Source: Candidatus Merdivicinus intestinigallinarum (GTDB taxonomy: Bacteria; Bacillota; Clostridia; Oscillospirales; Ruminococcaceae). From it: DNA of 64,000 nucleotides. Shown here in pieces: positions 7,257-15,364 of this stretch. How positions within the stretch are numbered: the first letter of the stretch is position 1; each line of letters begins with the position of its first letter. The position numbers were made by a program, and so were the translations under genes. The stretch is from contig DVOW01000033.1 of NCBI GenBank assembly GCA_018713335.1, forward strand, positions 1 to 64,000. Direction: 5' to 3'. The notes under the pieces were generated by a model. It was not told where the DNA came from, made no database searches, and worked only from the letters and a program-made list of their open reading frames with translations.

Positions 7257-8203
7257 ATCTCCCGGATACAGGAGGCTTCTTTCAAAGGGAGATGCCAAAC
7301 CGGCTCCCCGATTTCGCCGGTTTTTAGGTTCCGGGGGCAGAGGACGGCTTCCCCGGATTTCTGGTTGGCAATCCCCACAAAGTTTCCGTCCCCCATCAGG
7401 GCAAAATCCCGGGGCCAGTCCCCAAAGCAGCTTTGCCGGGAGGCAAAGGACAAGTTCCCCTGCTCATCTACCGCAAACACTGCCAGGGTGTTTTCCCCCC
7501 GATTGGCGGCATACAAAAACCGGTTGTCCGGGGAAAACGCCAGGGTGGAACAATAGCTTTCCCCAGCAAAATCAGGCCGGAGGGTGGAGATCCGGCCCAA
7601 TACTTCGCCGTTATGGAGGTCCAGCGTGAAAATTTCGCTGGAATACTCTGTAACGGCATAAATTTTGCCCAAATCCTCCCGCAAAGCCAGATGCCGGGGG
7701 CCAACGCCGGCGGGCAGGGAGAAAAAGCCGGTTTCCGTTAAGACGCCGCCGGAAAGAGCATAGCGGTAAATCCGGTCCTGGGCGATATTTGCAGAATAAA
7801 CGGCGTCCTCAGCAGAGTTTAGAAGGACGCAGTGGGCCCGGGTCAGGCCGTCCCCTTGGGAAAAACAGCTGTGCAATTTTCCGAACCGGCCGGATTCCGG
7901 CTCCACGCCCAGAGAGAAAACCACGCCGTCCCCGTAGCAGGCCCCCAGCAAGGCCCGGTTCCGGGAGGAATAGGCCAGGTGGCACAGCTCGCCCCCGGGG
8001 ATTTCCCGCCGGTCCCCCAATGTCCAGCCGTCCTTGTCCCGCCGGTACAGGCGCACGGCGGCCCTTCCGGAAAATTCCTCCGCGGCAAAGAGACACCCGT
8101 CCCCGGACACCCAATAGGACAGTCCGGCAGACGCTTCCTTCCACATAAGCCGGTTATCCCGAAACAGCCCAATGCCGCTGTAGCCCGACAGAATCCATTC
8201 CAT
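7253..8203 (-). CDS. Lactonase family (YkgB/Pgl-type) beta-propeller protein
   Basis: The 316-residue protein has the seven-bladed propeller signature of the bacterial 6-phosphogluconolactonase family. Segments are GGELCHLAYSSRNRALLGACYGDG, AHCVLLNSAEDAVYSANIAQDRIYRY, VGPRHLALREDLGKIYAVTE and LAFSPDNRFLYAANRGENTLAVF, the last being the most conserved. The known member hydrolyses 6-phosphogluconolactone, but many homologues have unknown substrates. It is a cytoplasmic monocistronic gene, convergent with the pentapeptide gene. The start at 8203 gives the normal family N terminus. Confidence 0.8.
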   Translation of the reverse strand: MEWILSGYSGIGLFRDNRLMWKEASAGLSYWVSGDGCLFAAEEFSGRAAVRLYRRDKDGWTLGDRREIPGGELCHLAYSSRNRALLGACYGDGVVFSLGVEPESGRFGKLHSCFSQGDGLTRAHCVLLNSAEDAVYSANIAQDRIYRYALSGGVLTETGFFSLPAGVGPRHLALREDLGKIYAVTEYSSEIFTLDLHNGEVLGRISTLRPDFAGESYCSTLAFSPDNRFLYAANRGENTLAVFAVDEQGNLSFASRQSCFGDWPRDFALMGDGNFVGIANQKSGEAVLCPRNLKTGEIGEPVWHLPLKEASCIREI

Positions 8204-8293
8204 ATTGATTCCCCCATTGTCCGTTTGCTTTTATTGTACGGCCTTCCCCGGGGCTTGTCAACCCCGGATTATGCCGCAGACCAGTTTTCTCCT

Positions 8294-8620
8294 TTACGGT
8301 TCCTCATATTCCAAAACCGCCTTGAGCATGGCAAGGGCCAGGGCCTGCTTGCTGGGAGAAGCCGTTTTCCAAATGGCCTCGATTTCCCGGATCATGCTGA
8401 TTTCGTTTTCCGCCAGTTCCTCCTGCAAAAGATAATCCGGCGAAATTTTCAAAGCGTTGCAGATGTCAATAAATACCGGCAGACTGGGCACCTTGACGCC
8501 TCCCTCGATCTGACGCAGATAGGTGGCGTTGATGCTGCACATTTCAGAAAGCTTGTCAGCCGTCAAGCCCCGGTCCTTCCGCACTGAATTGATCCGCTTT
8601 CCCAATCCATTCTTTTCCAT
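8294..8620 (-). CDS. XRE-family transcriptional regulator
   Basis: The 108-residue protein has an N-terminal Cro/C1-type helix-turn-helix (LGKRINSVRKDRGLTADKLSE, then NATYLRQIEGGVKVPSL, then ALKISPDYLL) and a short helical C-terminal part. I start at 8620 (MEKNG), which has a GGTGGT sequence seven bases upstream; an ATG at 8635 is possible. The upstream gap holds several CTATAA-like words in both orientations that could be its operator. It is divergent from the SLOG-like gene, a usual place for a local regulator. Confidence 0.85.
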   Translation of the reverse strand: MEKNGLGKRINSVRKDRGLTADKLSEMCSINATYLRQIEGGVKVPSLPVFIDICNALKISPDYLLQEELAENEISMIREIEAIWKTASPSKQALALAMLKAVLEYEEP

Positions 8621-8773
8621 AAGACCACCATCCATTAGCTAGCAGTGACTATTATGTACACTATAAGGCTATAATATGATTGCTGTTTCCGGTAGATTCT
8701 GTTAGACTATAAAGTATTAGCTTATAGCTTAAATCAAAACAATGGATACAATCTGAAAAAAGGATGGAATCAA

Positions 8774-9220
8774 ATGGAAATCACATTTTGCGGTCATGCG
8801 CAGGTATCAAATCTCGCCGAGGTAATGGGCTGGCTGCGGGCCGTCACCCAGGATCTGATTGAACGGGGCGGAACGACCTTTTACTTAGGCGGATACGGGG
8901 AGTTTGACAGCCTGGCGGCGGCTGTGCTGCGGGAACAGAAAAAGAAGTACCCCCAAATCGAACTGATCTTGGTGCTCCCCTACCTGAACGCCTCCAAAGA
9001 CGCTTTGGGATATGACGGAACGATATACCCGCCCCTGGAATCGGCGCCGCCGCGCTTTGCCATTTCCAAGCGGAACCAATGGATGGTGGACGCCTCGGAT
9101 GTTGTGGTGGCTTATGTTCTGCGCAAATGGGGCGGCGCGGCGACCACTTTGCAGTACGCCAAGCGGAAAAAGAAGGAGATTTTCTCCTACCCCCATGGAC
9201 CGGGCAAAAAAATCCCCTGA
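8774..9220 (+). CDS. SLOG/DUF1273-like nucleotide-binding fold protein
   Basis: The 148-residue protein begins with a beta strand and a CGHAQV segment, then FYLGGYGEFDSLAAAVLRE, LILVLPYL and VDASDVVVAYVLRKWGGAATTLQYAK. The glycine-rich GGYGEFD and the GGA.TLQYA element match Rossmann-like SLOG/YpsA-type proteins that bind nucleotides or small ligands. No catalytic function is established. It stands alone between the XRE regulator and the translation GTPase. The family call is moderate. Confidence 0.6.
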   Translation: MEITFCGHAQVSNLAEVMGWLRAVTQDLIERGGTTFYLGGYGEFDSLAAAVLREQKKKYPQIELILVLPYLNASKDALGYDGTIYPPLESAPPRFAISKRNQWMVDASDVVVAYVLRKWGGAATTLQYAKRKKKEIFSYPHGPGKKIP

Positions 9221-9252
9221 TTCAGGCGGAAAATATCGACTTGCGCCTTTTT

Positions 9253-9281
9253 TTGTGCTATACTGAGAAGTATGCTATCAT
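9253..9281 (+). promoter_or_regulatory. Candidate promoter for the Tet-like GTPase gene
   Basis: TTGTGC (9253-9258), 17-base spacer, TATCAT (9276-9281), 13 bases before the start codon. The 5' leader would be very short, unlike the attenuated leaders of classical tet(M) genes. Confidence 0.45.
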
Positions 9282-9294
9282 AGGGGGCGTTTTT

Positions 9295-11277
9295 ATGGAC
9301 GAACAGGAACCGAAAAAAGGTGCAAAAGTGATTTGTGCCGGTCTGCTGGCCCATGCGGACGCCGGGAAAACCACCCTTACCGAGCAGCTTTTATACATAG
9401 CCGGCGCTATCCGCAAGGCCGGCAGCGTAGACGACGGCACCGCCCAGACCGACTGGCTGGATGTGGAGCGCCGCCGGGGCATTTCGGTGCGGGCGGCCTC
9501 CTCCCGGCTGACCTTGGGCGATACGGCCGTCAACCTCATTGACACGCCGGGCCACGCCGATTTTTCCGGCGAGGTGGAACGGAGCCTGGGGGCTTTGGAC
9601 GGGGCCGTCCTGTTGTTATCCGCTGTGGAAGGGGTGCAGGCTCAGACCAAGCTCATTTGGAAAGCCATGGACACCCTGCGTCTGCCCGGCATTATTTTCC
9701 TAAACAAAATCGACCGGGCCGGAAGCGACTGCAAAAAAGTTCTTTCCCAGCTTGCCCGGGAATTTCCCGGCAGCCGGTTTTTCCCCATGCAGTCCGTCCG
9801 GGGGGAAGGGAAAATCGACGCCGCTGTGTCGGGGCCCGACTGGGAGGACGCCTCCTTTCAGGAGAACCTTCTGCTGGAGCTGGCGGACTTTGACCCGGAA
9901 ATAGAGGAAGCGGTCTTAAATGAAGAACAGCCGCCCCTCTCCAATTTGCAGGACAGCCTGAAAAGAGCCGTGGCCGCCCGGCAGATGACGCCGGTGTTTT
10001 TCGGCTCCGCCAAAACAGGGGTCGGCTGCCGGGAGCTTTTGGACGGCATGGTTTCCCTGCTGCCTCCGGCCCCCCAGGACACGGACGCGCCCCTGTCCGG
10101 GCTGGTCTACAAGGTGGAATACGACCCGGTCATGGGCAAGGCCGCCCACATCCGGCTGCTGGGCGGGAAGCTCCAAAACCGGGACCCGGTTCCGGTTCTT
10201 GGGCAGGAGGAGCCGGAAAAAATCACACAAATCCGCCGCCGCATGGGGGAAAAGACCCAGGACATCGGGGAAATCACCGCCGGGGACATTGGCGTGGTTT
10301 ACGGCCTTTCCAAAATCAAAACCGGCGATATCATCGGGACGGAGCCCCTGAACCGGGCCTGTTCCATTGCCACGCCCCTTTTGCAGGTGCAGGTTTACCC
10401 GGAAAAGCCGGAGGAGCTTCCGGCTTTAGTAGAAGCTCTGCGCCAGCTTTCCGACGAGGACCCCCTTTTGGATCTGCTGTGGCTGCCGGAGGAACGGGAG
10501 CTGCACATTAAAATCACCGGGGTCATCCAATTGGAAGTGCTGGAGGAGCTGATTGCCCAGCGGTTCGGGCTGAAAGCCGCCTTCTCCAAGCCCACGGTGA
10601 TTTACAAGGAAACGCCGGCCCATGAGGGCATCGGCTACGAAAGCTACACCTGGCCCAAGCCCTGCTGGGCACAGGTGGAGCTGAAAATCGAGCCTCTGCC
10701 CCGGGGAAGCGGCATCCAGTACGAATCCGCCATCAAGGAAAAGCAGATTTTTTACCGGTACCAGAACCACATCAAAACCAGCGTGTTCCAGAATCTGAAA
10801 CAGGGGGTGTACGGCTGGGAAGTCACCGACGCCAAAATTACGTTGGTCGGCGGCAGCCACCACACCATCCACACCCATCCTCTGGACTTTTTCGTGGCAA
10901 CGCCGGTGGCCTTGCTGGACGGCCTGACCAAATGCGGTTCCATCCTCTTGGAGCCCATGCTGGCGGTGCAGATGACGGCCCCGGAGGAGGTGTTGGGCCG
11001 GGTGTTGGGGGACATCACCGCCATGCGGGGGGAATTTGACACGCCGGTGATTGCAAACGGGGAATTTACCCTGGAAGCCCGGCTCCCGGCGGCGGATTCC
11101 ATCGACTACCCCATTGCCTTCCGTTCCCTGACTTCCGGGAAAGGGCTTTATTCCACCCGGTTCGACGGGTACCAGGAATGCCCCCTGGAACTGGGGAAAA
11201 CCTGCCCCCGCCGGGGCATCGATCCCCTGGATCGGGCCAAATGGATCCTCTGGGCCCGGAACGCCATTACAGGATAA
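9295..11277 (+). CDS. Tet(M)/EF-G-like translation factor GTPase
   Basis: The 660-residue protein has a complete GTPase domain (P-loop AHADAGKT at 19-26, RRRGISV switch I, DTPGHADF, NKIDRA). The EF-G-type domains II to V follow. Its opening (GLLAHADAGKTTLTEQLLY, GAI, GSVDDGT, TDWLDVERRRGI) and its late LLEPMLAVQMTAPEEVLGR parallel tetracycline ribosomal protection proteins more than EF-G. The domain IV loop that in Tet(M) carries SPVST and inserts at the drug site reads here as HPLDFF, so resistance cannot be assumed. I chose the ATG at 9295; the frame continues upstream into the SLOG-like gene. The 3' tail was copied in the downstream duplication. Confidence 0.85.
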   Translation: MDEQEPKKGAKVICAGLLAHADAGKTTLTEQLLYIAGAIRKAGSVDDGTAQTDWLDVERRRGISVRAASSRLTLGDTAVNLIDTPGHADFSGEVERSLGALDGAVLLLSAVEGVQAQTKLIWKAMDTLRLPGIIFLNKIDRAGSDCKKVLSQLAREFPGSRFFPMQSVRGEGKIDAAVSGPDWEDASFQENLLLELADFDPEIEEAVLNEEQPPLSNLQDSLKRAVAARQMTPVFFGSAKTGVGCRELLDGMVSLLPPAPQDTDAPLSGLVYKVEYDPVMGKAAHIRLLGGKLQNRDPVPVLGQEEPEKITQIRRRMGEKTQDIGEITAGDIGVVYGLSKIKTGDIIGTEPLNRACSIATPLLQVQVYPEKPEELPALVEALRQLSDEDPLLDLLWLPEERELHIKITGVIQLEVLEELIAQRFGLKAAFSKPTVIYKETPAHEGIGYESYTWPKPCWAQVELKIEPLPRGSGIQYESAIKEKQIFYRYQNHIKTSVFQNLKQGVYGWEVTDAKITLVGGSHHTIHTHPLDFFVATPVALLDGLTKCGSILLEPMLAVQMTAPEEVLGRVLGDITAMRGEFDTPVIANGEFTLEARLPAADSIDYPIAFRSLTSGKGLYSTRFDGYQECPLELGKTCPRRGIDPLDRAKWILWARNAITG

Positions 11278-11843
11278 AGGCTTGGCCTTTCAAAAAATAC
11301 TAAAATCGAGGTGGAAAACCGATGCTGTACTTAAAAGAAGCCAATTTTGAGGACATGGAAAAGGAATATCGGTTTGTCCGGGAGATCCCCGCTGATGAAA
11401 ACGGGTTTGGAAATAGTTGGCACGGCGTTTCCCGGGAAGAATTTGCGCAAAAAGCCCTGGCTCAGATGATTTCGGCCTCCAAAGGGGAAAACCTGCCGGA
11501 AGGCTATGTGCCGGAAACTTTCCTGTTTTTATGGCAGGACGATGAAATCGTTGGGCAGTTCCGCATCCGCCACTATTTAAACGAATCCCTGCGGAATGGC
11601 GCGGGGCATATTGGGTATTGTATCAAAAAGGAATACCGGGGCAAAGGCTATGGAAAAGAGGGCCTCCGGCTCACTCTGCAAATCGCCAAAGACATCATCC
11701 CGGAAGACGAATTCTTTCTCCGGGTCAACAAAGATAACCCCGCCTCACTCCATGTCATGCTGTGGAATGGCGGACATATCCATTCTGAGGATGCTGATCA
11801 TTATTTTGTAAGAATCAAAAAGGAGTAACTATGCAGGATTCAT
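11228..11843 (+). repeat. Tandem segmental duplication, copy 1
   Basis: The unit begins in the last codons of the Tet-like gene, includes its stop, a 44-base spacer, the whole first GNAT gene and the first five codons of an hflX copy (ATGCAGGATTCATTG). Copy 2 follows directly at 11844. The spacers before the two GNAT starts differ at a single base, while the coding parts have diverged more. Confidence 0.8.
11322..11828 (+). CDS. GNAT family N-acetyltransferase, duplicate copy 1
   Basis: The 168-residue protein has the GNAT acetyl-CoA site RGKGYGKEGLRLTL (about 104-117), preceded by the IVGQFRIRHYLNE strand and GHIGYCIKKEYRG. It ends NPASLHVMLWNGGHIH. The substrate is unknown. A GAGGTGGAAA site precedes the ATG. 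It is one of two adjacent paralogues, roughly three quarters identical in protein, produced by a segmental tandem duplication. A cotranscribed run of Tet-like GTPase, GNAT pair and hflX is likely because no terminator separates them. Confidence 0.9.
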   Translation: MLYLKEANFEDMEKEYRFVREIPADENGFGNSWHGVSREEFAQKALAQMISASKGENLPEGYVPETFLFLWQDDEIVGQFRIRHYLNESLRNGAGHIGYCIKKEYRGKGYGKEGLRLTLQIAKDIIPEDEFFLRVNKDNPASLHVMLWNGGHIHSEDADHYFVRIKKE

Positions 11844-11860
11844 TGGACCGGGCCAAATGA
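11831..11860 (+). pseudogene. Duplication scar: hflX start fused to Tet-like gene tail
   Basis: A nine-codon frame, MQDSLDRAK then stop, begins two bases after the first GNAT stop with the same AAAAAGGAG site as hflX. The first five codons copy the hflX start (MQDSL). The rest comes from the 3' tail of the Tet-like gene. It is the junction of the tandem duplication and is probably not functional. Confidence 0.7.
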
Positions 11861-12459
11861 ATCTGGGCCCGGAACGCCATTACCGGATAAAGGCTTGGCC
11901 TTTCAAAAAATACTAAAATCGAGGTGGAAAGCCGATGCTGTACTTAAAAGAAGCAAATTTTGAGAACATGGAAAAAGAATATCTCTTTGTCCGGGAGATC
12001 CCCGCTGATGAAAGCGGGTTCACAAATCCCTGGCCCGGCGTTTCCCGGGAGGATTTTGCGCAAACAGCCCTGCTCCAAATGATTGCCGCTTCCAAGGCGG
12101 AAAATGTACCGGCGTGCTATGTGCCCCAAACCTCCCTCTTTTTGTGGGAGGACGATGAAATCGTCGGCCTGTTCCGTATCCGCCACTATCTGAACGACTC
12201 CCTGCAGAATGGCGCGGGACATATTGGGTATTTTATTAAAAAGGAATACCGGGGCAAGGGATATGGAAAAGAGGGCCTCCGGCTCACTCTGCAAATCGCC
12301 AAAGACATTATCCCGGAAGAAGAAATCTATCTTCAGGTAAACAAGGATAACCCCGCTTCTCTCCATGTAATTTTGGGAAACGGCGGATATATCCATTCCG
12401 AAGATGAAAAAACCTATTTATTGAGAATCAAAAAGGAGAAATTATGCAAGACAGTTTGA
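11844..12459 (+). repeat. Tandem segmental duplication, copy 2
   Basis: The segment begins with a decayed copy of the end of the Tet-like gene (three bases shorter and with an early stop). It continues through an almost identical spacer into the second GNAT gene and ends at the genuine hflX start. Confidence 0.8.
11935..12459 (+). CDS. GNAT family N-acetyltransferase, duplicate copy 2
   Basis: The 174-residue paralogue of the gene at 11322 keeps the acetyl-CoA motif RGKGYGKEGLRLTL intact. Changes cluster in the N-terminal half (for example NPWPGVSREDFAQTALLQ) and the last 20 residues. The reading frame runs past the copy 1 stop and overlaps the hflX start by 16 bases, so it may be coupled to hflX. 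Divergence in the likely substrate-binding half with a fixed cofactor site suggests possible specialisation, which is inference. Confidence 0.9.
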   Translation: MLYLKEANFENMEKEYLFVREIPADESGFTNPWPGVSREDFAQTALLQMIAASKAENVPACYVPQTSLFLWEDDEIVGLFRIRHYLNDSLQNGAGHIGYFIKKEYRGKGYGKEGLRLTLQIAKDIIPEEEIYLQVNKDNPASLHVILGNGGYIHSEDEKTYLLRIKKEKLCKTV

Positions 12460-13688
12460 AACCTCCCGAACGCGCCGTCCTGGTGGCCGTGGATACCGGC
12501 GCTTACGACTACTTAAGCTCCCTGTCGGAGCTGCGGGAACTGGCCAAAACCGCTGGGGCCGAGGTGGTGGATTCCTTTATCCAGAACCGCCCCTCCCCGG
12601 ACAACGCCACCTATGTGGGGGAAGGGAAGCTCTCGGAAATCCAGACCTTCTGCCAGGAAAATCAGGTGAGCCTGCTGATTTTTGACGATGAGCTGACCGG
12701 CTCCCAGACCCGGAACATCGAGGAATTTACCGGCATCCGGGCGGTGGACCGGACCACCCTGATTCTGGATATTTTCGCCCAGCGGGCGCGCTCCCACGAA
12801 GGGCGGCTCCAGGTGGAGCTGGCCCAGCAGAAATACCGCCTGCCAAGGCTTTTGGGCCTTGGGACCCAGCTTTCCCGGCTGGGCGGCGGCATCGGCACCA
12901 GAGGTCCCGGCGAAACCAAGCTGGAAAGCGACAGGCGGCACATCCGCCGCCGGATTCACGCTTTGGAAGAAGCCTTAGAGGAGCTTTCCGCCCAGCGGGC
13001 CAGGACCCGGGAACGCCGGAAGAAAAACAACGCCATTACCGTGGCTTTAGTGGGCTATACCAACGTGGGCAAATCCACCCTGTTAAACCAGCTGACCAGC
13101 TCCGAGGTTTATGTCCAGGACCAGCTTTTCGCCACTCTGGACCCCACAGCCCGGGAACTGACCCTGCCAAACGGCCAGAGCGTCATCCTCATGGACACAG
13201 TAGGCTTGATCCAGCGGCTGCCCCATCAGCTGGTGGAGGCCTTCCATTCCACTTTGGAGGTGGCCGCCGACGCGGATTTGATCCTTTTAGTCTGCGATTA
13301 CGGAAGCCCCGACCGGGAACGGCAGCTGGACGTGGCCAAAAAGCTCTTAGATGAGCTGGGCTGCGGGGAAATCCCCATGATTACCGTCTGCAATAAAATC
13401 GACCAGCTGGACAACCCGGCGCCGGAATCCAACAGCCGCAGGGTGTTCATTTCGGCGAAGGACCCGAAAACCCTGCCCCCTCTGCTCCACGCCATTGAGG
13501 AGGCCCTGGCTAGCCGCATCTGCACCATGGACCTTCTGCTCCCCTATTCGGATGGCTCCCTGCTCCACTTGATCCGGGAAAAGGGGCAGGTTCTGTCCGA
13601 AAGCTACGAGTCCGACGGCATCCGGGTCAAGGCGTCCATCAACCGCCAGTACCAGAAGGCCCTGGCCCCTTATCAAATTCAGGACTGA
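12444..13688 (+). CDS. hflX: GTPase HflX, ribosome-associated
   Basis: The 414-residue protein has the N-terminal HflX domain (NATYVGEGKLSEI, LLIFDDELTGSQTRNIE, RAVDRTTLILDIFAQRA). The glycine-rich linker GLGTQLSRLGGGIGTRGPGE follows. The G domain has P-loop GYTNVGKST, DTVGLIQRLPHQLVEAFHSTLE and NKID. HflX splits stalled or heat-stressed ribosomes. It is in line with a ribosome-directed GTPase and two acetyltransferases. An AAAAAGGAG site precedes the ATG. A hairpin terminator follows. Confidence 0.95.
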   Translation: MQDSLKPPERAVLVAVDTGAYDYLSSLSELRELAKTAGAEVVDSFIQNRPSPDNATYVGEGKLSEIQTFCQENQVSLLIFDDELTGSQTRNIEEFTGIRAVDRTTLILDIFAQRARSHEGRLQVELAQQKYRLPRLLGLGTQLSRLGGGIGTRGPGETKLESDRRHIRRRIHALEEALEELSAQRARTRERRKKNNAITVALVGYTNVGKSTLLNQLTSSEVYVQDQLFATLDPTARELTLPNGQSVILMDTVGLIQRLPHQLVEAFHSTLEVAADADLILLVCDYGSPDRERQLDVAKKLLDELGCGEIPMITVCNKIDQLDNPAPESNSRRVFISAKDPKTLPPLLHAIEEALASRICTMDLLLPYSDGSLLHLIREKGQVLSESYESDGIRVKASINRQYQKALAPYQIQD

Positions 13689-13692
13689 TTTT

Positions 13693-13746
13693 CACCCCGC
13701 CCTCTCCGGCCGCATAGGATAAGAGAGAAGGACGGGGTGATTTTTT
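13693..13746 (+). terminator. hflX terminator whose 3' arm covers the next gene's ribosome binding site
   Basis: CACCCCG-c-CCT pairs with AGG-a-CGGGGTG across a 30-base loop, followed by ATTTTTT. The 3' arm includes the AGAAGGACGGGGTG sequence that serves as ribosome binding site for the TTG-started ytaF-like gene. The long loop weakens it as a classical terminator. Confidence 0.55.
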
Positions 13747-14368
13747 GCTGCAAGATACATTACTGGTGCTGGCTTTAATAACCGACGCATTTTTGGCCTG
13801 TTTCGCTTACGGGGCGGAAAAAATCCGGATTCCCGTAAAATCGGCCCTGCTCATGGGCGGCATCGGGACGGGTGTTTTGCTCGTTTCCATGCTCCTTTCC
13901 GCGCCCTTCCGGCAGCTCCTCCCGGAAAAAGCCTGTCAGACGGCGGGGAGCGTTCTGCTTCTGCTGATTGGGCTGCTGTCCGTGTGCCAAAATTCCCTGA
14001 AGGCCTTCCTATCCTCCAAGCAGGACGCCCGGAAAAAGCTGCGGTTCAAGTGGGCGGGGATTTCCTTTGCCCTCACCGTCTACCTGGACGAAACCCAGGC
14101 GGACGCCGACCGTTCCAAGACCTTGTCCGTCAAGGAGACCGCAGTTCTCGGGCTGGTGCTGTCCTTGGATTCCCTAGGCATCGGCTTCGGCAGCGGCTTT
14201 ACAGAGCACCATTACCTATACTTAACGCTGCTGTCCCTCCTCCTGCATCCGGCCGCCATCCTGCTTTCCTACCGTCTGGGACGGAAAGCCGCCGGGAAAC
14301 TGCCGGGGGCCTGTTCCGTTTTGGGCGGGGTCATGCTTATGGGCATCGCCCTGGCCCGGTTTTTCTAA
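13745..14368 (+). CDS. ytaF: MntP/YtaF-family membrane protein
   Basis: The 207-residue protein has six hydrophobic helices in two related halves, beginning LVLALITDAFLACFAYGAEKI. The second half has LVLSLDSLGIGFGSGF. The acidic residue in each motif (TDA, SLDS) is characteristic of the MntP/YtaF manganese-efflux-like family. The middle loop KADADRS-type sequence (ADADRSKTLSVKE) is typical of the sporulation protein YtaF. It starts at a TTG (13745), with AGAAGG upstream, partly inside the hflX hairpin. The upstream CATAGGATA resembles a mother-cell sigma -10 element. Confidence 0.7.
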   Translation: MLQDTLLVLALITDAFLACFAYGAEKIRIPVKSALLMGGIGTGVLLVSMLLSAPFRQLLPEKACQTAGSVLLLLIGLLSVCQNSLKAFLSSKQDARKKLRFKWAGISFALTVYLDETQADADRSKTLSVKETAVLGLVLSLDSLGIGFGSGFTEHHYLYLTLLSLLLHPAAILLSYRLGRKAAGKLPGACSVLGGVMLMGIALARFF

Positions 14369-14450
14369 GAATTTACCCCAAATCCGGGACAGCCTGGCAA
14401 ATCCTGCCGCCGCGTCATAGGATGAACCGGAACCGAAAGGAGGTTTTACT

Positions 14451-15296
14451 ATGAGCAAAGGCATCGACGTTTCCCGGCATCAGGGAGCCGTAGACTGGAA
14501 AAAGGTCAAGGCCGCCGGAATCGAATTTGCCGTCATCCGGGCCGGGTACGGAATGTACGCGAACCAGGCGGACACGGAATTTGCCGCCAATATGCAGGGT
14601 GCCAAATCCGCCGGGGTCCCCGTGGGGGTCTACTGGTACAGCTATGCCGTCACAGAAGCGGAGGCCAAACGGGAGGCGGAAATCTGCTTAAAAATCATCG
14701 AGCCTTACCGGGGGCAGATTGCTCTGCCGGTGTTTTTTGACCAGGAGTATGAACCGGGCATCAAGGCCCAGACCAAGGAAACCCGCACCAAGCTGTGCCT
14801 GGCCTTTCTGGAGGCCGTCCGCCAGGCGGGGTACCGGCCGGGACTTTACTGCTCCTACGACTGGTACCAGAACTGGGTGGATTCTTCCCGACTGTCGGCC
14901 TACCCTGTGTGGATTGCCCAGTATGCCAGCCGGTGCAGCTACGCCGGCCAAAATCTGGTGGCCTGGCAGTACACCGGTAAAGGCACTGTCAACGGGGTCA
15001 CGAGCCTGGTGGACCTGGACGAGGGCTACGCCGGGCTGTTTCTGAAAACCGGCTGGGTCTGGGAAAACTCCGGCTGGTACTGGTATGAAAACGGCGCGCC
15101 GGTAAAAAACAGGTGGCTCAAAGACGGGGGCTGGTGGTACCGCCTGGGCCCGGAGGGCAAAATGCTCACAGGGCTTCAAAATGTCGGCGGCAAAGCCTAT
15201 TTGCTGAACCCCCAGGGGCAGTCGGCCGCGGGCGGCTATCTCCCCACCGGGGCCTGTATCATCACCGACAGCAGCGGCGCGGTGCTATTCCCCTAA
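14451..15296 (+). CDS. GH25 lysozyme with C-terminal aromatic cell-wall-binding repeats
   Basis: The 281-residue protein opens directly with the GH25 catalytic fold: KGIDVSRHQGAVDW (catalytic Asp6), then VPVGVYWYSYAVTEAEA, then LPVFFDQEYEPG with the D-x-E pair. Residues 190-281 carry W-Y-rich repeats (SGWYWYENGAPVKNRWLK, GGWWYRLGPEGKM) that resemble choline-binding-type modules. It cleaves the MurNAc-GlcNAc bond of peptidoglycan. There is no signal peptide, so it would need a holin, cell lysis or spore-forming mother-cell lysis to reach its substrate. AAGGAGG precedes the ATG. Confidence 0.92.
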   Translation: MSKGIDVSRHQGAVDWKKVKAAGIEFAVIRAGYGMYANQADTEFAANMQGAKSAGVPVGVYWYSYAVTEAEAKREAEICLKIIEPYRGQIALPVFFDQEYEPGIKAQTKETRTKLCLAFLEAVRQAGYRPGLYCSYDWYQNWVDSSRLSAYPVWIAQYASRCSYAGQNLVAWQYTGKGTVNGVTSLVDLDEGYAGLFLKTGWVWENSGWYWYENGAPVKNRWLKDGGWWYRLGPEGKMLTGLQNVGGKAYLLNPQGQSAAGGYLPTGACIITDSSGAVLFP

Positions 15297-15302
15297 AACC
15301 GC

Positions 15303-15331
15303 TTGAACAAATCGGAATTTTATGGTAAAAT
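15303..15331 (+). promoter_or_regulatory. Promoter of the esterase gene
   Basis: TTGAAC (15303-15308), 17-base spacer, TAAAAT (15326-15331), 33 bases before the start codon. Confidence 0.65.
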
Positions 15332-15364
15332 AGAAGAAAACTGCAAAATACAGGAGATGATATC

